From Neorhizobium populisoli (GTDB taxonomy: Bacteria > Pseudomonadota > Alphaproteobacteria > Rhizobiales > Rhizobiaceae): a DNA stretch of 64,000 nucleotides. Position numbers and translations under genes: made by a program. Each line of letters starts with the position of its first letter. The stretch's first letter is position 1. The stretch spans positions 1 through 64,000 of the forward strand of contig NZ_JAHYCB010000010.1 in the NCBI RefSeq assembly GCF_019430945.1, read 5' to 3'. A model generated the notes under the pieces. It saw only the letters and a list, made by a program, of their open reading frames with translations, did no database searches and had not been told where the DNA came from. Shown here piece by piece: positions 59,632 to 64,000 of this stretch.

Positions 59632-60627
59632 TCAGAGCGACTTCTTGATCTTTTCCGCGACATCCGGGGAGACCCATTTGGTCCAGATCTCCGGCATCGT
59701 CTGCAGGAAATACCGTGCGACCTCCTGGTTGTTCTTCTTGTTGTCCGCCTGCCAGGCGAGAAGCTCGTTGACCGTGGAGTTGTTCCACTTGCGCTTCTTC
59801 ATGTAATCCATCGCAACTTCCGCCTTATCGGCAAACTGCCGGGTCATCAGCGTAAAAGCCTGCGAGATCGGATAGGAGTTCACTTTCGGATTTGGGCAAT
59901 CCGAGACGGCGGTGCAGGCATCCCAATCGGCACGGTCGAACGGCACGTCGAAGGACAGTTTCACCATTTCATAACGGCCGAGGATCGCGGTCGGTGCCCA
60001 GTAATAACCGAGCCAGCCCTTCTTCTTTGCAAAGGCCGCTGCGATCGAATCGTCGAGGCCCGTGGAGGAGCCTGTATCGATCAGTTCGAAATTCTTCGCC
60101 TTGCCATCAAGGGCGTTGAACAGATTGCCGGTCGAAACCTGGCAGCTCCAGCCCGTCGGGCAGCTATACACCGCACCTCTGGCGGAAGCGTCCGGTGCGG
60201 GAAAAAGATCCGGCCGGGTAAGCGCCTGCTGAACGGTCTTGATTCGCGGGTTGGCGTCGGCAACATATTTCGGGATCCACCAACCTTCGATCGCGCCGTC
60301 GGCCAGCGTTTCAGCGCCGACCAGGAGCCGGCGATCGGAAACGGCCTTGTCGAGCTGGGTGCGAACGGAATTCACCCAGAATTCCGGAGCGACGTCAGGC
60401 TGACCCTTTTCGTTCATGGAATTGAATGTCGGCAGGGTATCGCCCGCAACCAGGTCCACCTTGCAGCCATAACCCTTTTCGAGGACGATCTTGTCGAGAT
60501 TTGCCACGATCCCCGCCGAGGCCCAGTTCATTTCGGCGATCGAAACCGTGCCGCATTCCGCCTTTGCCGCTCCAGCGAGCGTCAACGAGCTGAATACAAA
60601 AGCTGAGGCGGCAAGAAAATTTTTCAT
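59632..60627 (-). CDS. Quaternary-amine ABC transporter substrate-binding protein
   Basis: A 331-residue periplasmic binding protein of the ProX/OpuAC family. The signal peptide is KNFLAASAFVFSSLTLAGAA (cleavage after AKA). The mature part opens with CGTVSIAEMNWASAGIVANL and contains GWWIPKYVADANPRIKTV and GWLGYYWAPTAILGRYEMV. Several Trp and Tyr residues in these blocks would form the aromatic cage for a trimethylammonium group. The likely ligand is glycine betaine or a related betaine. It is normally followed by permease and ATPase genes; here only the ATPase follows, after 213 bp. Confidence 0.9.
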   Translation of the reverse strand: MKNFLAASAFVFSSLTLAGAAKAECGTVSIAEMNWASAGIVANLDKIVLEKGYGCKVDLVAGDTLPTFNSMNEKGQPDVAPEFWVNSVRTQLDKAVSDRRLLVGAETLADGAIEGWWIPKYVADANPRIKTVQQALTRPDLFPAPDASARGAVYSCPTGWSCQVSTGNLFNALDGKAKNFELIDTGSSTGLDDSIAAAFAKKKGWLGYYWAPTAILGRYEMVKLSFDVPFDRADWDACTAVSDCPNPKVNSYPISQAFTLMTRQFADKAEVAMDYMKKRKWNNSTVNELLAWQADNKKNNQEVARYFLQTMPEIWTKWVSPDVAEKIKKSL

Positions 60628-61191
60628 TCCAGACGGTTCCCTGGCTCCGGCGGCGGACTGCCCATCAACATGATTCTGTTGCCGGGCATCGGAGCTTCCT
60701 CTGCCGCAATGCCTCCGAATGCTTTTGCTGCATCCTTATGTCAGTATCATGGAATCCTGAGGCTTTCAGGGCCGCAAATCAATAAATTCGAGATGGATCG
60801 CCAGCGAGCGGTCACTGTTTGCCGGTAACGCGGCTGCCGTTACGTGAGGTATTGCAGGCGGATGGGCGATAGAAATGCAATCCCGGCGCTCATTCGATCC
60901 GGTAGGGCCCGTCAATTGCGTCGTTATGCAATAAAAAATAGAAATTCGCAGGTTGGTTCCGGTTCACTAACCATCCGGTAAGAATGTCACGTTATTTGTG
61001 TTCTTGCGGGCGGTTAGCTCGTCTTCGGCGCCGGATCAGGTAGTGCGTACCGGTTGCCCTCGCTGCTCGATGGCGGGTCTTGTTGATCCCGTGGCGCTTC
61101 TCATTCAGATTATATTATCCGCGGTCGCAATCGGGCAAGGCGCTCATCTGCGACTGCGGATATTGTCGTTTCCGAAATTCGGCCGGTCAGG
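60628..61191. other. Long intergenic region, no convincing gene
   Basis: About 560 bases upstream of the substrate-binding gene. A plus-strand frame at 60998-61330 has Ser/Arg-rich content without homology features, and I do not call it. The promoter of the substrate-binding gene must lie at the left side, but no -35/-10 pair stands out. No riboswitch fold was recognised. Confidence 0.45.
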
Positions 61192-61335
61192 TCAGCCGAG
61201 GCCGCGCGTGCGGATGAAGCCGAACAGCGAAAAGCGCGTATCGAGCTGGCGGATGCGGCTTTCGACCGGCTGCTTGTTCAGCCTGCCGTTCCAGGCGATT
61301 TCGACGCCGCTGCCCGTCTTGAAAAGGTAAAGCAT
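61192..61335 (-). CDS. Possible 47-residue protein
   Basis: A short frame from an ATG at 61335 (MLYLFKTGSGVEIAWNGRLN...) to 61192, with an AGGA 10 bases before the start. The sequence has balanced composition, alternates hydrophobic and charged residues, and ends in LFGFIRTRGLG. No family is recognised. The open frame runs upstream to 61701, across the start of the cobU gene, but that extension is not credible. Confidence 0.35.
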   Translation of the reverse strand: MLYLFKTGSGVEIAWNGRLNKQPVESRIRQLDTRFSLFGFIRTRGLG

Positions 61336-61426
61336 GATGGGGGGTTCCTGAATGCGAGCAAGTTTTTTGTTTGCGACGGAAATACGCCTGATTGCTTTGC
61401 CGTTCAATTGATCAGACCGGCGAGCG

Positions 61427-61452
61427 ATGTCGCAATTGCGATACTGCGACAT
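61427..61452. promoter_or_regulatory. ATGTCGCA/TGCGACAT dyad upstream of cobU-like gene
   Basis: ATGTCGCA-(10 bases)-TGCGACAT is a perfect 8-bp inverted repeat, about 200 bp upstream of the cobinamide kinase gene. The surrounding 61336-61648 stretch has no gene I can support. I looked for a cobalamin riboswitch (conserved B12 box GCCACTG) and found none. The dyad shares the GTCGC/GCGAC core with sites near 43387, 48977 and 51592. Confidence 0.5.
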
Positions 61453-61648
61453 ATGATGAAAAAAGCCTTCGTGATCGCGCACGGCATGGGCGATTGACAC
61501 CTGGCTGCCAAGCCTGCACCATCGATGCTGTAATGCGAATCCAGATCGATCATCACCAACAGGGCCGGACGCCTCCTTATCTACGAATCGTCCGGTCCCT
61601 TCTGGCCTCGCTAGCCTCCCGCCAACATTCCTCCGTGATGATTTTCCC

Positions 61649-62170
61649 ATGACGCAATCCGGCCATATCACGCTGGTTCTCGGCGGCGCCCGTTCGGGCA
61701 AGTCAGGCTTTTCCGAAAGACTGGCGCAGGAGACGGGGCTGGAGCGGCACTATATCGCCACCGGGCGTGCTTACGACGACGAGATGCGCGAGCGGATTGC
61801 CAGGCATCGCGTCGATCGCGGCGAGGGCTGGCAGACGCATGAGGAGCCGCTGCGGCTTGCAGAAATCCTTGCCGAGGTCGCAGGGCCGGACAGGGTGGTT
61901 CTCGTCGATTGCCTGACGCTCTGGGTCACCAACCTGATGATGGATGAACGCGTCGTCGATTCGGAAGCGAATGCCCTCGTCGACCAACTCCTAAAAGTAT
62001 CCGGCCGGGTGATGCTTGTTTCCAACGAGGTCGGTTTGGGTATCGTGCCGGACAACAAGATGGCGCGGGAATTTCGCGATCATGCCGGCAGGCTGCATCA
62101 GAAGATCGCCGCCATTGCCGACGAGGTCTATTTCGTTGCAGCCGGACTGCCCCTGAGGATGAAAGGCTAA
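61649..62170 (+). CDS. cobU: Cobinamide kinase / cobinamide-phosphate guanylyltransferase
   Basis: A 173-residue bifunctional enzyme (CobU, called CobP in the aerobic pathway). The P-loop is VLGGARSGKSGFSE at residues 10-23. The family signatures DEMRERIARHRVDRGEGWQT and VLVDCLTLWVTNLMMDE follow, then VSNEVGLGIVPDN. It phosphorylates adenosylcobinamide and transfers GMP to it, a late step in building the B12 lower ligand. It is the only cobalamin-synthesis gene here and lies close to the B12-dependent methyltransferase set. Its stop codon overlaps that of the convergent TSUP gene. Confidence 0.95.
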   Translation: MTQSGHITLVLGGARSGKSGFSERLAQETGLERHYIATGRAYDDEMRERIARHRVDRGEGWQTHEEPLRLAEILAEVAGPDRVVLVDCLTLWVTNLMMDERVVDSEANALVDQLLKVSGRVMLVSNEVGLGIVPDNKMAREFRDHAGRLHQKIAAIADEVYFVAAGLPLRMKG

Positions 62171-62952
62171 AAACCGAGCCAGACGCGGACCGGATGGCTC
62201 GGGTCGGCAATCAGTTTCAGCGCCAGTGCCAAACACGAGATCACCAGGAGCGGCTTGATCAGCTTTGCTCCATTCTTCATGGCAAGCCGCGAACCGACCT
62301 GTGCGCCGAGGAACTGGCCGACACCCATCATCAAGCCGATCTTCCAGAGCACAGCACCGGTTGCTGCGAAGACGAGGAACGAGCCGAAATTCGAGCCGAG
62401 ATTGATCAGCTTGGTATGTGCCGTCGCCTTCAGCATGCCGAACCCGGCGAGCAGTACGAAGCCTAGCATATAGAACGAGCCAGCGCCTGGGCCGAAAATG
62501 CCGTCATAAAGACCGACGATTGGCACGATTGTCAGTCCGAACACGAAGGGCGTTATCCGCCCGTGGCTGTCGATGTCGTTGAGATTGGGCTTCAGCGCGA
62601 AAAAGACAGCGATGGCGATCAGCAGAAAGGGGATTGCGGCGGCCAGCCACGCGGCCGGTACGAGCGAGGCGAGCGTCGCCCCGATTGCGCCGCCGATCAG
62701 CGACATACCCGCCATCGGCAATTGGCTTTTCAGATTGACATGACCACGCCGCGCATAGGCGATCGTCGCCGAGGCTGAACCGAACTGCGATTGCAACTTG
62801 TTCGTCGCCAGTGCTTCCAGGGGCGGAATGCCGGCAATCAGCATGACCGGAATGGTGATGAGGCCACCGCCACCGGCAATCGAATCGACAAAACCGGCAA
62901 AGAAGGAAGCAAACAGCAGGACGAGGACGAGATGGAATGCGAGGTCGTTCAA
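62167..62952 (-). CDS. TSUP family (TauE/SafE) membrane transporter
   Basis: A 261-residue protein with about eight hydrophobic segments. The two family repeats begin FAGFVDSIAGGGGLITIPVM and VGLYDGIFGPGAGSFYMLGF, with the conserved Gly-rich loop; TNKLQSQFGSASATIAYARR follows the first. TSUP proteins export or import sulphur-containing or organic anions such as sulphite, sulphoacetate or taurine-derived compounds; the substrate is not determined here. The gene converges on cobU with a four-base overlap. Confidence 0.93.
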   Translation of the reverse strand: MNDLAFHLVLVLLFASFFAGFVDSIAGGGGLITIPVMLIAGIPPLEALATNKLQSQFGSASATIAYARRGHVNLKSQLPMAGMSLIGGAIGATLASLVPAAWLAAAIPFLLIAIAVFFALKPNLNDIDSHGRITPFVFGLTIVPIVGLYDGIFGPGAGSFYMLGFVLLAGFGMLKATAHTKLINLGSNFGSFLVFAATGAVLWKIGLMMGVGQFLGAQVGSRLAMKNGAKLIKPLLVISCLALALKLIADPSHPVRVWLGF

Positions 62953-63148
62953 GAAGGGAGACTCAGGTCAAGCGAAGAAAGGTGCTGTGGTCAGCGACGC
63001 GCGCTTGTTACATTGAATGTAACGGTACGCAACTGTCTTGCCCTCGTTATCGGACAAACCATATTGATGGCTGTCGGGGGATTGCGGCCTTGAGCTTTGC
63101 GGTTATGGTGCGCGCCTTTGAGAGTTTAGAGAGACGAGGGTGGAGCAC

Positions 63149-64000
63149 ATGCACAAGGTCATTTTCGATACGGATCCGGGCGTTGACGATGCGATGGCGC
63201 TGCTCTTCCTGCATCGGCACCCGGACATAGACCTTCTGGGCGTCACCACCGTGTTCGGCAATGTCGGCGTCGATCTGACGACCCGCAATGCACAGTTCCT
63301 GCATCGGGAATGGGAAATCCCGGCGCCGATCGCCCGCGGTGCGGAAAAGACCATGGATCCCTTGCGCACCGACGACCGTGCCGCCTCCGTGGTGCACGGC
63401 GCAGACGGGCTCGGCAATATCGGCGTCCCCGAGACGATCGACTGGCCGCTCGATCCGCGCCCGGCCTATCAGTTTATCATCGACACCGTGCGCGAACATC
63501 CGGGCGAGGTGACGCTGATCGCGGTCGGCCGAATGACCAATCTTGCGCTGGCCGTCAAGGCAGATCCCGATTTCGTCGGGCTGGTTAAGGAAGTCATCGT
63601 CATGGGCGGCGCGTTCGACGTGAACGGCAACGTGACGCCGGCGGCCGAAGCCAATATCCATGGCGATCCGGAAGCCGCAGACCTGATCTTCATCACGCCA
63701 TGGCAGGTGACGATCGTCGGGCTCGACGTGACGATGAAGACGATCATGAGCGCCGATTATCTGGCCGGCATGGTGGCTGCTGGTGACAAGTCGGTAAAAC
63801 TGCTTTCCGATCTTTCCCAATATTATATCGAGTTCTACCGCAGCCGCGCCGGGCTTGACGGCATGGCGGTGCATGACAGCACGGCCTGCGTCTACCTCGT
63901 GCGTCCCGATCTCTTCACCGTTCGCGGCGGTCCGGTTCGCGTCGTCTGCGGTGGTATTGCCGATGGCGAGACGATCCAGGCGCCGGAGACCGGCCGCAAA
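63149..64000 (+). CDS. Nucleoside hydrolase (ribonucleoside hydrolase family), 3' end beyond window
   Basis: An open frame from the ATG at 63149 (after GAGGGTGGAG) to the window edge, 284 codons without a stop; the family is usually about 310-320 residues. The calcium-binding, substrate-holding DTDPGVDDA motif is at residues 7-15. VTTVFGNVG, VIVMGGAFDVNGNVTPAAEA and EANIHGDPEAADLIF carry other active-site residues, and MAVHDSTACVYLV places the late His-Asp pair. It cleaves the N-glycosidic bond of purine or pyrimidine nucleosides, for salvage or use as carbon source. Confidence 0.93.
   Translation, partial: MHKVIFDTDPGVDDAMALLFLHRHPDIDLLGVTTVFGNVGVDLTTRNAQFLHREWEIPAPIARGAEKTMDPLRTDDRAASVVHGADGLGNIGVPETIDWPLDPRPAYQFIIDTVREHPGEVTLIAVGRMTNLALAVKADPDFVGLVKEVIVMGGAFDVNGNVTPAAEANIHGDPEAADLIFITPWQVTIVGLDVTMKTIMSADYLAGMVAAGDKSVKLLSDLSQYYIEFYRSRAGLDGMAVHDSTACVYLVRPDLFTVRGGPVRVVCGGIADGETIQAPETGRK

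Noticed and set aside
61336..61648. Cobalamin riboswitch upstream of cobU, and likewise upstream of the corrinoid protein gene
   Set aside because: No B12 box (GCCACTG type) or matching stems were found in 61336-61648 or 51476-51746. A covariance-model search would be decisive.
61192..61701. 169-codon minus-strand frame running across the start of cobU
   Set aside because: It overlaps the well-supported cobU-like gene; only the final 47 codons from 61335 look protein-like, and these are listed separately with low confidence.

Overview
The window reads as a chromosomal segment of a Rhizobiaceae alphaproteobacterium (Rhizobium/Agrobacterium/Neorhizobium type). The inference rests on GC-rich coding sequence, a fused SecDF, rhizobial families (BA14K-like repeats, DUF1127, PmtA-like methyltransferase, DUF3772-MscS channel), many divergently placed LysR regulators, an intergenic repeat of the kind dispersed in rhizobial genomes, and a GGAAC-N16-CGTT promoter of the EcfG general stress type. 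No sequence search was run, so the genus is not fixed.

Layout. 1-2.8 kb: accessory DNA with the tail of an IS630-type transposase and a GSCFA/SGNH-like gene pair, ending at the 3' side of a tRNA-Lys(CTT) gene. 3-10.7 kb: a BA14K-like surface protein and regulator/enzyme pairs (LysR with aldehyde dehydrogenase, MFS with LysR, NmrA-like reductase with LysR). 10.8-16.2 kb: an RND efflux operon headed by an alpha/beta hydrolase that has lost its catalytic residues. 16.3-25.3 kb: SDR, HAD phosphatase, amino-acid permease, phospholipid methyltransferase, TetR, YqaA, SecDF and a His-rich cupin. 25.6-29.8 kb: a three-gene molybdenum hydroxylase with a triheme cytochrome c. 30-37.9 kb: TerC, a receiver protein, flavoproteins, UPF0303, DUF924, a GlsB-like stress protein and an MscS channel.

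38-62 kb holds the main theme, methylated-amine and one-carbon metabolism. It contains a dimethylglycine-dehydrogenase-like flavoprotein, a GlxA-type AraC regulator, a corrinoid-activating ferredoxin/ASKHA protein, a methyltetrahydrofolate:corrinoid methyltransferase, a PF13769-type small protein, a formyltransferase-like protein, DUF1638, a corrinoid protein, a non-pyrrolysine MttB-family methyltransferase, a QueG-like 4Fe-4S protein, betaine-homocysteine methyltransferase, two parts of a betaine ABC transporter (no permease in the window), and CobU/CobP for cobalamin assembly. Together they suggest uptake of a betaine or other quaternary amine followed by two routes for the methyl group: to homocysteine via Bmt, and to tetrahydrofolate via a B12 protein. 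Further demethylation by the flavoprotein would follow.

The least expected observation is that four enzymes of this set (MttB, the MTHF methyltransferase, the ASKHA activator and Bmt) carry Arg/Gly-rich tails at one terminus, while the corrinoid protein starts with a strongly acidic segment. I propose an electrostatic docking system. Several GTCGC/GCGAC dyads lie in the intergenic spaces of the same set. An ECF sigma factor with a membrane-anchored VWA protein lies inside this region. The window ends with a TSUP transporter and the start of a nucleoside hydrolase.
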